A stretch of 64,000 nucleotides of DNA from Cryobacterium sp. MP_M3 (GTDB lineage: Bacteria > Actinomycetota > Actinomycetes > Actinomycetales > Microbacteriaceae): assembly GCF_015752155.1 (NCBI RefSeq), contig NZ_JADOVI010000001.1:558001-622000 (forward strand), read 5' to 3'. How positions within the stretch are numbered: the stretch's first letter is position 1; every line of letters begins with the position of its first letter. Below the pieces are notes generated by a model, which was not told the DNA's origin, did not search any database, and saw only the letters and a program-made list of their open reading frames with translations. Shown here piece by piece: positions 54,069-63,091 of this stretch. Both the position numbers and the translations under genes were made by a program.

Positions 54069-55568
54069 TCAGGACAGCACGTCCATGACCAGTTCCTCGT
54101 TCTCGCTGTGGGTGACGAGGGACAGAACGTAACCGCCGGCGAGCAGCGCGAACGGCAGCGCCACCAGGACCCAGCCGATCGGGCTCAGGCCCCAGGAGGT
54201 CGTCGTGGGGTCGACGCCCACGGCCACCGTGCCGGCGAGAAGCCCGAACCGGCTCATCAGGAGGTACTCGCCGAGAACCAGGCCGATCGCGGCGAGGACC
54301 GGCGCGACGACCGTCTGGAACAGGTTCTCGCCTCCCTTGTTCCGGTGGAAGTAGACGATGATGGCGATGCAGACGAGGACCTCGATCAGCACGATCGAGA
54401 CGACGGCGAGACCGCTGAACCAGTAGAACATGTTCAGCACCGGGTCGAGCTGGAAGACCGCGAAGGCCGCGATGATGAGGCCGGTGACGACCGACGTGAC
54501 CAGGGACGCGGTGCTCGGCGCGCCGCGCGGGTTCACGTGGCTGAGCGGCGCGGGCAAGGCCCCGCCGCGACCGAGCGCGAACAGGTAGCGACCCGCCGCG
54601 TTCTGGAAGGCGAGCAACCCGGCGAACAGGCTGGACAGCACGAGGATCCCCATCAGGGTCGCCATCCACGGGCCGACGTACTGCGTGGCGAGGGAGAAGA
54701 GCACGGCGGCGGGGTCGGCCAGCGGCACCCCGTCGAGGGTCGAGAGCTCCACGGTCTTCTCGACGACGGAGGAGGCGCCCATCCCGGTCACCATGGCGAA
54801 GGCGGTGAGCGCGAAGAGCACCGTGATGACACCGACGGCCAGGTACGTCGCCCGGGGCACGACCTTCTTGGGGTCCTTGGATTCCTCGCCGTAGATGGCC
54901 GTGGCCTCGAAGCCGATGAACGAGGCGAACGCGAAGGCGAAGGCGATCCCGGCCGAACCGGTGAGCCCGCCGGCGAGGATCGCGGTCGGGTTGAACGAGG
55001 CCCAGACGTTGATGCCCTCCGGCCCGCCGTCGGCGAGGATCGCGACCGACGTGACGATGAGGGCGGCTAGCTCGAGCAGCATGAGCACGCCGAGGACCTT
55101 GGCGCCCACGTCGACGCTGAGCAGGGAGAGCAGGGTGACCAGCACCCAGGCGAGGAGCGTCCAGGCCCACCAGGGGAGCAGTCCGACCTGGGCGGCCAGG
55201 AGCCCTCCGAAGAACCCGTAGATCGCGAGCTGGATGGCGAGGTAGGCGAGGATCGACACGAACGCCGAGGCGGTGCCCATGTGCTTGCCGAGGCCGCGGC
55301 CGACGTAGGCGAAGAAGGCGCCGGCGTTGGTCACCCGCTGGCTCATCGCCGCATAGCCGACGCTGAAGAGGAGCAGGGTGATTCCGACGATGAGGTAGGC
55401 CCCCGGGGCGGCCGCCCCGTTGCCGAGCACGATCGCCACGGGCACCGCGCCGGTCATGCCGACGAGCGGGGCCGCGGCGGCGACCACGAAGAAGACGATG
55501 CCGATCACGCCGAGCCTGCCCTTGTGCAGGGTGGTCTCCGGTTCGGCTTCGGTGCGGGTGGTCGTCAT
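54069..55568 (-). CDS. APC-superfamily amino acid/amine permease
   Basis: 499 residues from ATG 55568, with GAGGAG 6 nt upstream. About 12-14 hydrophobic helices; GVIGIVFFVVAAAAPLVGMTG at the start, VTNAGAFFAYVGRGLG in the first loop and FIGFEATAIYGEESKDPKKVVPRATY in the middle are typical of APC permeases. Its neighbours are a FeaR-like AraC regulator and a copper amine oxidase, so it may import an amine such as phenylethylamine, tyramine or putrescine; substrate is inferred from context. Confidence 0.84.
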   Translation of the reverse strand: MTTTRTEAEPETTLHKGRLGVIGIVFFVVAAAAPLVGMTGAVPVAIVLGNGAAAPGAYLIVGITLLLFSVGYAAMSQRVTNAGAFFAYVGRGLGKHMGTASAFVSILAYLAIQLAIYGFFGGLLAAQVGLLPWWAWTLLAWVLVTLLSLLSVDVGAKVLGVLMLLELAALIVTSVAILADGGPEGINVWASFNPTAILAGGLTGSAGIAFAFAFASFIGFEATAIYGEESKDPKKVVPRATYLAVGVITVLFALTAFAMVTGMGASSVVEKTVELSTLDGVPLADPAAVLFSLATQYVGPWMATLMGILVLSSLFAGLLAFQNAAGRYLFALGRGGALPAPLSHVNPRGAPSTASLVTSVVTGLIIAAFAVFQLDPVLNMFYWFSGLAVVSIVLIEVLVCIAIIVYFHRNKGGENLFQTVVAPVLAAIGLVLGEYLLMSRFGLLAGTVAVGVDPTTTSWGLSPIGWVLVALPFALLAGGYVLSLVTHSENEELVMDVLS

Positions 55569-55765
55569 GGGGTACTCCTCATCGAGTAGACAACGAAATT
55601 CAGGGGGTGAGGGCGCCGGCCGGCGGGTGCAGGGTGCAGCCGGTGTCGCCGGCGGTGTCGCCAACGGTGCCTGTGTGACGACTCTGCCCGAAGGCACGGT
55701 CGCGGAGTTGCCATTCCGGGTACGCCAGTTGTCGACCAGCGATGAAACGGATGCCGGGTTCCCGG

Positions 55766-56740
55766 TCAGCCGCGGCGGTAGCTGCTGGGCGGTTCGCCGA
55801 ACGCGGTGCGGAAGATCCGACTGAAATGCGCGGCGTCGATGAATCCCCAGCGCGCGGCGATCACGCCGACCGAGCGGGGGGCCAGGATCGGGTCCCGCAG
55901 GTCCCGGCGGCAGTGCTCCAGCCGCCGGGACCGGATCCAGCCGGACACCGTGGTGTCGGCCGCATGGAACACGTTGTGCAGCTGGCGCAGCGAGATGAAG
56001 TGGGCCGCGGCGATCCCCGCCGGCGACAGCTCCGGGTCGCCGAGCTCGGCCTCGATGTAGCGGTGGATGCTCGTGAGCAGGTCGCCGCGGGCTCCGGGCG
56101 CCGGGTCGCGACGGATGCTCAGCTCACTCTCGAACATCGTCGCGACCAGGTCCACTGCGTTGTAGGCGAGCCGGTGGCCGGTCGACCCGGACAGGGCGTC
56201 GAGGTTCTCGGCCAGCTGCACCATGAACGGGCTGATCATCCGGCCGAGCCCGGCGTCGCCGGCCATCCGCACCGCGGTGAGTTGCGCGATGGCATCCGCC
56301 GGCAGGTCGAGCGCATCGTGCGGGAACATCAGCACGAGGGTGCGGAAGTCCCGTTCGAACGCCAGGGTGTAGGGCCGGTTCGTGTCGTAGACGGCGAGGT
56401 CGCCGGGTCGGAGGGTGGCCTCGCGGTTGTCCTGGATCAGGATCCCGCTGCCGGAGAGCTGCAGGTTGAGTTTGAAGTACTGCCGGTCGGACCTGGCGAT
56501 GAGTGACGGGGTGCGCAGGACCTGGTGCCCGTTGGCCGTGACCTCCACGATGGAGAGGTCGTCGAGCACCCGGGAGCGCAGCGTGCCGTGGAAGTCCGGA
56601 GTGTCGGATCGCACCTCGAGCGGAACGAACGAATCGGAGACCAGGGTGCGCCACTCGCCGAACGAGTGCGCCTCCGCGCGACGGACGGCGTCGTCGCTGC
56701 CGCCGGCCGGGGTGGGCTGGGTGGCCATGGTCATCGTCAC
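55766..56740 (-). CDS. AraC-family regulator (FeaR-like)
   Basis: 324 residues from a GTG with AAGGAG 6 nt upstream; ATGs at 56734 and 56728 are alternatives. The N-terminal AraC_binding_2-type domain carries RPGDLAVYDTNRPYTLAFERDF near residue 115, a pattern shared with FeaR and NphR. The C-terminal double helix-turn-helix spans residues 220-320, ending AHFSRIFRTAFGEPPSSYR. FeaR in E. coli activates the tynA amine oxidase; a copper amine oxidase lies 860 nt away here, so a similar activator role is likely. Confidence 0.87.
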   Translation of the reverse strand: MTMTMATQPTPAGGSDDAVRRAEAHSFGEWRTLVSDSFVPLEVRSDTPDFHGTLRSRVLDDLSIVEVTANGHQVLRTPSLIARSDRQYFKLNLQLSGSGILIQDNREATLRPGDLAVYDTNRPYTLAFERDFRTLVLMFPHDALDLPADAIAQLTAVRMAGDAGLGRMISPFMVQLAENLDALSGSTGHRLAYNAVDLVATMFESELSIRRDPAPGARGDLLTSIHRYIEAELGDPELSPAGIAAAHFISLRQLHNVFHAADTTVSGWIRSRRLEHCRRDLRDPILAPRSVGVIAARWGFIDAAHFSRIFRTAFGEPPSSYRRG

Positions 56741-56848
56741 GGTGGGCTCCTTTGCCGTCGTGTACAGACACGCTGTGGCAGTAACCTAGCCGGGTTCGTC
56801 GGTAAAGTCACTCTTTTTTCGACAGATGTTGAAAAACGACGGTGCGAA

Positions 56849-57445
56849 TCAGTCGCCCGTCGCCAGCAACTGGAAGTAGCCGTCGAGCTGGGTGATCAGC
56901 TGGTTCGGCGAGTGGTCGGCGGGGGAGAGGGCCGCAGTGATCTGGGCGCCCAGCACCACCGTCATCAGGTGCCCGACGATGTCCGCGTCGTTGACGAGCG
57001 TGTGCACTTCCCCGCTCGCGCGGCACTCGGTGAGCAGTGCGCGCAGGGCCTGCCGCCACTGCAGCATGGAGGCGTCGTGCAGCTTCGCCTTGGCCGGGTC
57101 GCCGAGGGCCTTCTGCCAGAACGGGATGACGATCCGGGCCTCGCTGATCCGGATGTCGTCCAGGGGGAGGATCTCGTGGCAGTAGGCGCGCAGGGCGACG
57201 AGTCCGGTCTTCCCTGTCGTGGCGGTGCGCATTCGTTCGCTGGTCTGGCTGAACACGTGCCCGAACGCGAAGGTGAGTAGATCGTCCTTGGTGGGGAAGT
57301 ACGGCTTCAGTGCGCCGTTGGCGAACCCGGCTTCAGCCGCGATTTCGCGCATCGTCGCACCCTCGATGCCGTGCCTGGCGATGATGCGCCAGGTCGCGTT
57401 GACCAGCTCGACCCGACGCTGGTCGTGGTCGACAACCTTTGGCAT
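56849..57445 (-). CDS. TetR-family transcriptional regulator
   Basis: 198 residues. The N-terminal helix-turn-helix is clear (RRVELVNATWRIIARHGIEG, MREIAAEAGFANGALKPYFPTKDDLL at residues 10-55). The C-terminal ligand domain resembles the BetI/TetR_C_6 type. It is divergent from the copper amine oxidase gene and within 150 nt of it, so it probably represses that gene and itself in the absence of substrate. An AT-rich gap (57446-57597) separates them. Confidence 0.88.
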   Translation of the reverse strand: MPKVVDHDQRRVELVNATWRIIARHGIEGATMREIAAEAGFANGALKPYFPTKDDLLTFAFGHVFSQTSERMRTATTGKTGLVALRAYCHEILPLDDIRISEARIVIPFWQKALGDPAKAKLHDASMLQWRQALRALLTECRASGEVHTLVNDADIVGHLMTVVLGAQITAALSPADHSPNQLITQLDGYFQLLATGD

Positions 57446-57597
57446 GCTTCCCCGTCTCCGATAGTTCTCGAAGGAATTGACCCTTGCCCCCGAGCATAGT
57501 GAGCCCTATTCTTCTACAACCATAGGAAATAAATGCAGTGACGCATTTGGATGCCCGCGCATCCACCTGCCCGGCCTACAACCTCGAAAGGGTTCCC

Positions 57598-59541
57598 ATG
57601 ACACTCGCCTCCGCTGACGCCACCACCGCGTCGCCGCCCCTCGCCGGTGCGCACACGCTGACCACCGCCGCCGAACTCGAGTCGGTCAGGGCCGTCCTGG
57701 GCGACGCCGGCCTGCTCGGGGAGAACGTGCGGGTGGCCTACCTGGGCCTGCTCGATCCGCCGCGGGGCGCCGCGCCCGGCGAACCGAACCGACGCTTCCG
57801 GGCCTTCCTGCACGACATCTCCGGCGCCGCTCCGCGGGACGTCACGGTCTCGGCCACCCGGCGGGCCGTCGAATCCGTGGTCATGCTCGACACCGCGGTG
57901 ACCGGGGAACTGCCCGTGCTCGAGGAGGAGTTCGGCGCCGTCGAGGAGCTCCTCACCCACGACGCGCGCTGGCTGGCCGCGCTCGCCGCGCGCGGGCTGG
58001 ATGTCGCCACCGTGCGGGTCGCCCCGCTGTCGGCCGGCGTCTTCGAGTATCCGGAGGAGAAGGGCCGGCGCATCCTGCGCGGGCTCGCCTTCGTGCAGCA
58101 GTTCCCGGAGGACAGCCCGTGGGCCCACCCGATCGACGGGCTCGTCGCCTACGTCGACATCGTGAGCAAGACCGTCGACCAGGTCATCGACTACGGCGTG
58201 GTGCCGGTCCCGGCCGAGCACGGCAACTACACCGACCCCATGCTCACCGGCCCGCTGCGTGAGACGCTCAAGCCGATCGAGATCACCCAGCCGGAGGGCC
58301 CGAGCTTCACCGTCACCGGGGGGAACCATGTCGAGTGGGAGAAGTGGAGCCTCGATGTGGGCTTCGATGTGCGCGAGGGCGTCGTGCTGCACAACATCAG
58401 CTTCGACGATGCCGGGGTGCGCCGGTCGATCATCCGCCGGGCGTCGATCGCGGAGATGGTCGTGCCCTACGGCGATCCGTCGCCCGTGCGTTCCTGGCAG
58501 AACTACTTCGACACCGGCGAGTACCTGGTCGGCCAGTACGCCAATTCGCTCGAACTCGGCTGCGACTGCCTCGGTGAGATCACCTACCTCAGCCCCGTCA
58601 TCACCGACGGTTTCGGCAACCCCCGGGAGATCCGCAACGGGATCTGCATGCACGAGGAGGACTGGAGCATCCTCGCCAAGCACAGCGACCTCTGGACCGG
58701 AATCGAGTACACCCGCCGCAACCGCCGCCTGGTGATCTCCTTCTTCACGACCATCGGCAACTACGACTACGGCTTCTACTGGTACCTCTACCTCGACGGC
58801 ACCATCGAGTTCGAGGCGAAGGCCACCGGCATCGTCTTCACCAGCGCGTACCCGGGCAAGGGCTACCCGTATGCCTCGGAGCTGGCCCCGGGTCTCGGCG
58901 CCCCGTTCCACCAGCACCTGTTCAGCGCCCGGCTGGACATGGCCGTCGACGGGCTCACCAACCGGGTCGAGGAGGAGGAGGCGGTGCGGGTGCCGATGGG
59001 AGTCGGCAACGAACGCGGCAACGCCTTCACCCGCAAGCGCACGGTGGTGGCCAGCGAGGCCGACGGGGTGCGGGAGGCGGACATGCGGCACGGCCGCACC
59101 TGGCTGGTCTCGAACCCGAACGTGCTCAACCGCCTCGGCGAGCCGGTCGGCTACAAGCTCTACCCGCAGGGCCAGCCGACCCTGCTCGCGGACGAGGAAT
59201 CGTCGGTCGCGCGCCGGGCGGCGTTCGCGACCAGGGACCTCTGGGTCACCCGTTACGCCGAGGAGGAGCGCTACCCGACCGGGGACTTCGTCAACCAGCA
59301 CGCGGGCGGCGCCGGTCTTCCGGCCTATATGGCGGCGGATCGTGACCTGGACGGGCAGGACATCGTGCTCTGGCACACCTTCGGCCTGACCCACTATCCG
59401 CGGGTCGAGGACTGGCCGATAATGCCGGTCGACACCGCCGGATTCAAGCTCAAGCCCGAGGGTTTCTTCGACCGCAGCCCGGTCCTCGACGTGCCGGCGA
59501 GCGCCCCGGCCGCGGCGGGCGAGGACCACTGCCACTGCTGA
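57598..59541 (+). CDS. Copper-containing primary amine oxidase (TPQ enzyme)
   Basis: 647 residues from ATG 57598, chosen for the AAAGGG upstream; a GTG at 57538 is in frame but lacks signals. The TPQ-forming Tyr is in [12 protein letters not shown] near residue 385 (consensus N-Y-D/E-Y). The copper ligands are HQHL near residue 438 and THYP near 599. The general base Asp lies in YVDIVSKTV near 185 region. Length and order match Arthrobacter phenylethylamine/histamine oxidases. It oxidises primary amines to aldehyde, NH3 and H2O2. The protein ends in EDHCHC, a possible extra metal tail. Confidence 0.93.
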   Translation: MTLASADATTASPPLAGAHTLTTAAELESVRAVLGDAGLLGENVRVAYLGLLDPPRGAAPGEPNRRFRAFLHDISGAAPRDVTVSATRRAVESVVMLDTAVTGELPVLEEEFGAVEELLTHDARWLAALAARGLDVATVRVAPLSAGVFEYPEEKGRRILRGLAFVQQFPEDSPWAHPIDGLVAYVDIVSKTVDQVIDYGVVPVPAEHGNYTDPMLTGPLRETLKPIEITQPEGPSFTVTGGNHVEWEKWSLDVGFDVREGVVLHNISFDDAGVRRSIIRRASIAEMVVPYGDPSPVRSWQNYFDTGEYLVGQYANSLELGCDCLGEITYLSPVITDGFGNPREIRNGICMHEEDWSILAKHSDLWTGIEYTRRNRRLVISFFTTIGNYDYGFYWYLYLDGTIEFEAKATGIVFTSAYPGKGYPYASELAPGLGAPFHQHLFSARLDMAVDGLTNRVEEEEAVRVPMGVGNERGNAFTRKRTVVASEADGVREADMRHGRTWLVSNPNVLNRLGEPVGYKLYPQGQPTLLADEESSVARRAAFATRDLWVTRYAEEERYPTGDFVNQHAGGAGLPAYMAADRDLDGQDIVLWHTFGLTHYPRVEDWPIMPVDTAGFKLKPEGFFDRSPVLDVPASAPAAAGEDHCHC

Positions 59542-59587
59542 CCTCCCCCCACGCGAGCCTCTGCCGGATGCCCCAGTGTGTGGCTCT

Positions 59588-59675
59588 CGTTCCGAATTCA
59601 GGTGTGGACCCCGGAACAGTGCCACGGATGCCCGCCGGCGCGCCGGATCGGAGTTGTTCTCCTGAATTCGGGACG
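59588..59675. repeat. Intergenic inverted repeat IR-E
   Basis: 11-bp perfect arms CCGAATTCAGG (59592-59602) and CCTGAATTCGG (59661-59671), extended outwards to 59588/59675 with one T-G pair. A CCGGCGCGCCGG palindrome (59634-59645) sits inside. It shares the GAATTC core with IR-A. It lies between the amine oxidase and DUF445 genes. Confidence 0.75.
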
Positions 59676-59737
59676 CGATCGGAGGGTGTGCGGTGCGCGG
59701 GTTTCGCCGGCGGGGCCTGATCGGGCAGGCTGGGGGG

Positions 59738-61057
59738 ATGGCCAGACCGACGTCACCGCGAAACGACAGGCCCGAACACGCCCTGGCACCGGCCCCGGCG
59801 CGGCTGAGCCCGTCGGATGCCGCGCGCCTGAGCGCCCTCGTGCGGATGAAGCGCCTCGCGGTGGGCCTGCTCCTCGTCATGGCCGTCGTGTTCGCCGTGT
59901 CCTTCGCGCTCCAGGAGCGCTACCCGGCGCTGCAGTACGTGCGCGCGGCTGCCGAGGGCGGCATGGTCGGTGCGCTGGCGGACTGGTTCGCGGTGACCGC
60001 CCTGTTCCGCTTCCCGCTGGGACTGCGCATCCCGCACACGAACATCATCGCCAGCCGCAAGGACGAGATCGGCGCGAGCCTGGGCGAGTTCGTGGAGACG
60101 AACTTCCTCTCCGAGGACGTCGTGCGGGGCAAGCTCGAATCGATGGGCGTGTCCCGCCGGCTGGGCGCGTGGCTGTCGTCGCCGGAAAACGCCGGCCGGC
60201 TGACCGACGAGGTCGCGGTGGCCGGCACCGGGCTGCTCGAACTGCTCAGTGACGACGCCATCAAGGACCTGATCGAGACCGTCGCCCGTGAGCACCTCGT
60301 GCAGGCCGACTGGGCGCCGCCGATCGGCCGGGTCGGTGAGCGGCTGGTGGAGTCGGGGCAGCAGCACGCCGTCGTCGACCTGCTGCTCGAGCGTGCCCAG
60401 GGCTGGCTCCTCGCGCACCCCGAGGCCTTCGGCCGGGCCGTGTCGCAGCGCCTGCCGAGCTGGCTACCCGGTTTTGTCGACAAGCTCGTCGACGACAAGG
60501 CCCACCGGGAGGTGCTCGCCTTCCTCGACGCCGTCCGCACGGATGCCGCCCACCCGCTGCGGGCGGCCATCGACCGTTATCTCGTCGAACTCACGGGTGA
60601 CCTGCAGCACGATCCCGCCATGATCAACCGGGTGGAAACGCTCAAGCTCGAACTGCTCGACAGTGCCCGGCTGCGCGAATTCGCCGGGGAGACCTGGGAG
60701 GCGGTGAAAGCCTCCCTGGTCGATTCCCTCGGCGACCCGGCGAGCGCGCTGCGCGCCGGCATCCGTTCGACCGTGATCGAGGTCGGCGCCCGCCTGCTCG
60801 AAGACGGCGCCCTCGGGGCGCGGATCGACCGGTGGCTGGCCGACTCGGCCAGCTACCTCGTGCGGAGCTACCGGCACGAGATCGCCGGGGTCATCACCGA
60901 GACCGTCGAGCGGTGGGACGCGACAGAGACCTCGGAGAAGATCGAACTGCAGGTCGGCAAGGACCTGCAATTCATCCGCATCAACGGCACGGTTGTCGGC
61001 GCCCTCGCCGGGCTGGCCATCTTCGCGGCCGCGCAGGCCGTCGTGTCCCTGCTCTGA
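59738..61057 (+). CDS. DUF445 family membrane-associated protein
   Basis: 439 residues from ATG 59738 (GGGGGG upstream). A hydrophobic helix at residues 45-65 is followed by AAAEGGMVGALADWFAVTALFRFPLG, the DUF445/YjiN signature, a long helical region, and a terminal hydrophobic segment (VVGALAGLAIFAAAQAVVSLL). IPHTNIIASRKDEIGASLGEFVE is also typical. Function unknown; members are thought to be membrane-anchored coiled-coil proteins. Confidence 0.82.
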   Translation: MARPTSPRNDRPEHALAPAPARLSPSDAARLSALVRMKRLAVGLLLVMAVVFAVSFALQERYPALQYVRAAAEGGMVGALADWFAVTALFRFPLGLRIPHTNIIASRKDEIGASLGEFVETNFLSEDVVRGKLESMGVSRRLGAWLSSPENAGRLTDEVAVAGTGLLELLSDDAIKDLIETVAREHLVQADWAPPIGRVGERLVESGQQHAVVDLLLERAQGWLLAHPEAFGRAVSQRLPSWLPGFVDKLVDDKAHREVLAFLDAVRTDAAHPLRAAIDRYLVELTGDLQHDPAMINRVETLKLELLDSARLREFAGETWEAVKASLVDSLGDPASALRAGIRSTVIEVGARLLEDGALGARIDRWLADSASYLVRSYRHEIAGVITETVERWDATETSEKIELQVGKDLQFIRINGTVVGALAGLAIFAAAQAVVSLL

Positions 61058-61172
61058 CCCGGGGCCTGCGGCCGCGACACCCGGCCCCGAATTGCATACA
61101 ATCTCAGCGGATGGGGGATACTAGGCCAACCCGCGTGGACCACCCTCGCGCGCAGAATCGCAAGAGGAATCG

Positions 61173-62417
61173 GTGCACGAACTCATCCGCAGGTCGCTGG
61201 CGCCAACGATGCGCGCCTGGGCCGCGGCAGCCGAGAGGGAAGCCACGGACATCCCGATGCCCACGGATGCCCCGCAAGCGCACGCCGCGGGCGTCGATTC
61301 CGACCGCATCCTCGTCTTCGGCTCCGGGCCCGCGGTCGGCCGCGGGGTGATGAGCCACGACCTCGCCCTGCCCGGGGCGCTGGCCCGCGCGGTGTCGGTG
61401 CGCACCGGGCGCGGCGTCGACGTCGACGTCCTCGCCCTGTCCCGGATGACGTCGGTCACCGCGCTCACCGACCTCGGCGACCTGAGGCTGACCCGGTTCG
61501 ACGCGATCGTCGTCACCCTGGGGGTGAACGAATCGGTCACCCTGGCCTCCGAGCGGGTGTGGCGGCTCGAGCTGGGCAGGCTGCTGCGCCAGCTGGTCCG
61601 GAGCTCATCCGGCAGCACCCGGGTGTTCGCCGCCGGGGTCCAGCCCATCCGCTCGATCCCCGTCTTCGACAGCCCGCTCGGCGACCTGGCCGACGCGCAC
61701 GCCCGCAGGCTGAACCGGGCCACGGCCGCGATCTGCGCCGACATCCCGCGTGCCGACTTCGTGCCCCTCGAGGGGGCTCCGCCGCCCGCCTCCGGTCGAT
61801 ATCGCTCGCCGGAGGTGTACTCCCACTGGGCGGAGCTGCTCGCGGCGTCGATGGTGCCCGCGCTGGAGGCGGAGCGTTTCGCCTTCGCGCGGGAGGCTAC
61901 CCCGATCGTTCCGAAGGACGCTGCCACCCGCGAGGCGATGCGGCAGCACGCGGTCGACCGGCTCGGCATCCTCGACACGGCGCCGGAGGAGCGGTACGAC
62001 CGGATCGCCGACCTCGCCCGGATCATGTTCGGCACCCGGTCCGCCGCGGTGACGGTGATCGACCGTGACCGGCAGTGGCACAAGGCGCGGGTGTCCCTCG
62101 ACCCCTATGAGGTGCCGCGGAGCAGTTCCTTCTGCACGGTCACGATCCAGGGCCCGGAGCCGATGGTGGTCTCGGACGCCCTGCTCGACGAACGCTTCCG
62201 GGAGAGCCCGCTCGTGGTCGGCGAGCCGCACATCCGCTTCTACGCCGGGTTCCCGATCGAATCTCCCTCGGGGGAGCGGATCGGCGCGCTCTGCGTCTTC
62301 GACCCGGAGCCTCGCCCCGACGGGCAGGTGGACCTGGTCCTGCTGCGGGAGCTCGCGCTGATGGTCCAGCGCGAGCTGCGGCATCCGCCCCGCACCGACC
62401 GACCGGACACCGACTGA
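61173..62417 (+). CDS. SGNH-hydrolase-like domain fused to a GAF domain
   Basis: 414 residues from GTG. Residues 40-225 resemble an SGNH hydrolase: [14 protein letters not shown] for block I (Ser kept, the usual GDS changed to GSG), VVTLGVNES for block III (Asn kept), and [10 protein letters not shown] for block V (His kept, Asp absent). Residues 245-400 are a GAF domain: [69 protein letters not shown] domains bind small ligands or respond to redox/light. A TACAAT at 61097-61102 could be the -10. The 3' end lies in a duplicated sequence. I infer a signalling role; activity of the hydrolase part is uncertain. Confidence 0.75.
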   Translation: MHELIRRSLAPTMRAWAAAAEREATDIPMPTDAPQAHAAGVDSDRILVFGSGPAVGRGVMSHDLALPGALARAVSVRTGRGVDVDVLALSRMTSVTALTDLGDLRLTRFDAIVVTLGVNESVTLASERVWRLELGRLLRQLVRSSSGSTRVFAAGVQPIRSIPVFDSPLGDLADAHARRLNRATAAICADIPRADFVPLEGAPPPASGRYRSPEVYSHWAELLAASMVPALEAERFAFAREATPIVPKDAATREAMRQHAVDRLGILDTAPEERYDRIADLARIMFGTRSAAVTVIDRDRQWHKARVSLDPYEVPRSSSFCTVTIQGPEPMVVSDALLDERFRESPLVVGEPHIRFYAGFPIESPSGERIGALCVFDPEPRPDGQVDLVLLRELALMVQRELRHPPRTDRPDTD

Positions 62418-62503
62418 CGCCGGATCAGGCGGGCGACGGGACACCGACTGACGCCGGATCAGGCGGGCGACCGGGTCAGGCGGGCGACCGGGTCAGGCGG
62501 CCG
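62405..62503. repeat. Direct repeats across the 3' ends of two convergent genes
   Basis: A 33-34-nt unit beginning GGACACCGACTGACGCCGGA occurs at 62405 and 62439 (the first copy contains the GAF gene stop). It is followed by two 17-nt units CGGGTCAGGCGGGCGAC-like (62472 onward), the last of which holds the stop of the hexapeptide gene. Confidence 0.85.
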
Positions 62504-62945
62504 AACGGAGCCCGGTCCCCGGCAGGTCGGCCCGGCGATGGGCGGCGTGGGCGGCCCGTGACGCGGTCGCGGCGGCCACCGCGTTGTCGGGCACCCGGAG
62601 GTCCCGGTCGAGGACGGTGCCGGCGGGGATGCGGGCGTTCCGGCCGATCCGGCAGTGGCTGCCCAGCCGGGCTCCGTTTCCCACCTTCGCGTCCGCGCCC
62701 ACGTGCACGTTTTGGCCGATGAAGACCTTCGACCCGATCACGGCCCCGTGGTCGATCCAGCTTCCGGGTCCGATCCACGACTCGGCGCTGACTTGCGCGC
62801 CGCTTTCCACATAGGCCGTGCTCGACACGAACGCGCTCGCGTGCACCCGGGCTGCGGGGGAGACCAGTCCGCGCCCGTTGCCGTGGCGCCGGTACTTCTC
62901 GATCACCCCGGTGTTGACCTCTACCTCTTCATTCACTCTTTCCAC
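62493..62945 (-). CDS. Hexapeptide-repeat (left-handed beta-helix) protein
   Basis: 150 residues. Residues 27-115 form about nine hexapeptide turns (AARVHASAFVSSTAYVESGAQVSAESWIG pattern of [LIV]-G-x4), as in acyltransferases and carbonic-anhydrase-like proteins, but no catalytic His cluster is obvious (one His in IDHGAVIG, one in GQNVHVGAD, one in LGSHCRIG). The C-terminal 35 residues are Ala/Arg-rich and look unstructured. A GGAGGT-type site precedes the ATG. Function unknown. Confidence 0.75.
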   Translation of the reverse strand: MERVNEEVEVNTGVIEKYRRHGNGRGLVSPAARVHASAFVSSTAYVESGAQVSAESWIGPGSWIDHGAVIGSKVFIGQNVHVGADAKVGNGARLGSHCRIGRNARIPAGTVLDRDLRVPDNAVAAATASRAAHAAHRRADLPGTGLRSAA

Positions 62946-63091
62946 GTGCGACCTCCTTGATTCGTCGCCGGGCCGTGCCCGTTCTGTTCTGCAGTATGAG
63001 CGGGAAACCCGAGCACTGACCGCATCAACGCTGTGCGCCCGCCGGGAATTCCGAAGAGTGCACTCCGCAGTCCGAGAGGACGCCCGCTGCG

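Noticed and set aside
57514-59880. Long minus-strand open frame (about 788 codons) opposite the copper amine oxidase gene
   Set aside because: The plus strand encodes a full TPQ amine oxidase with all catalytic residues; the opposite frame shows no domain.
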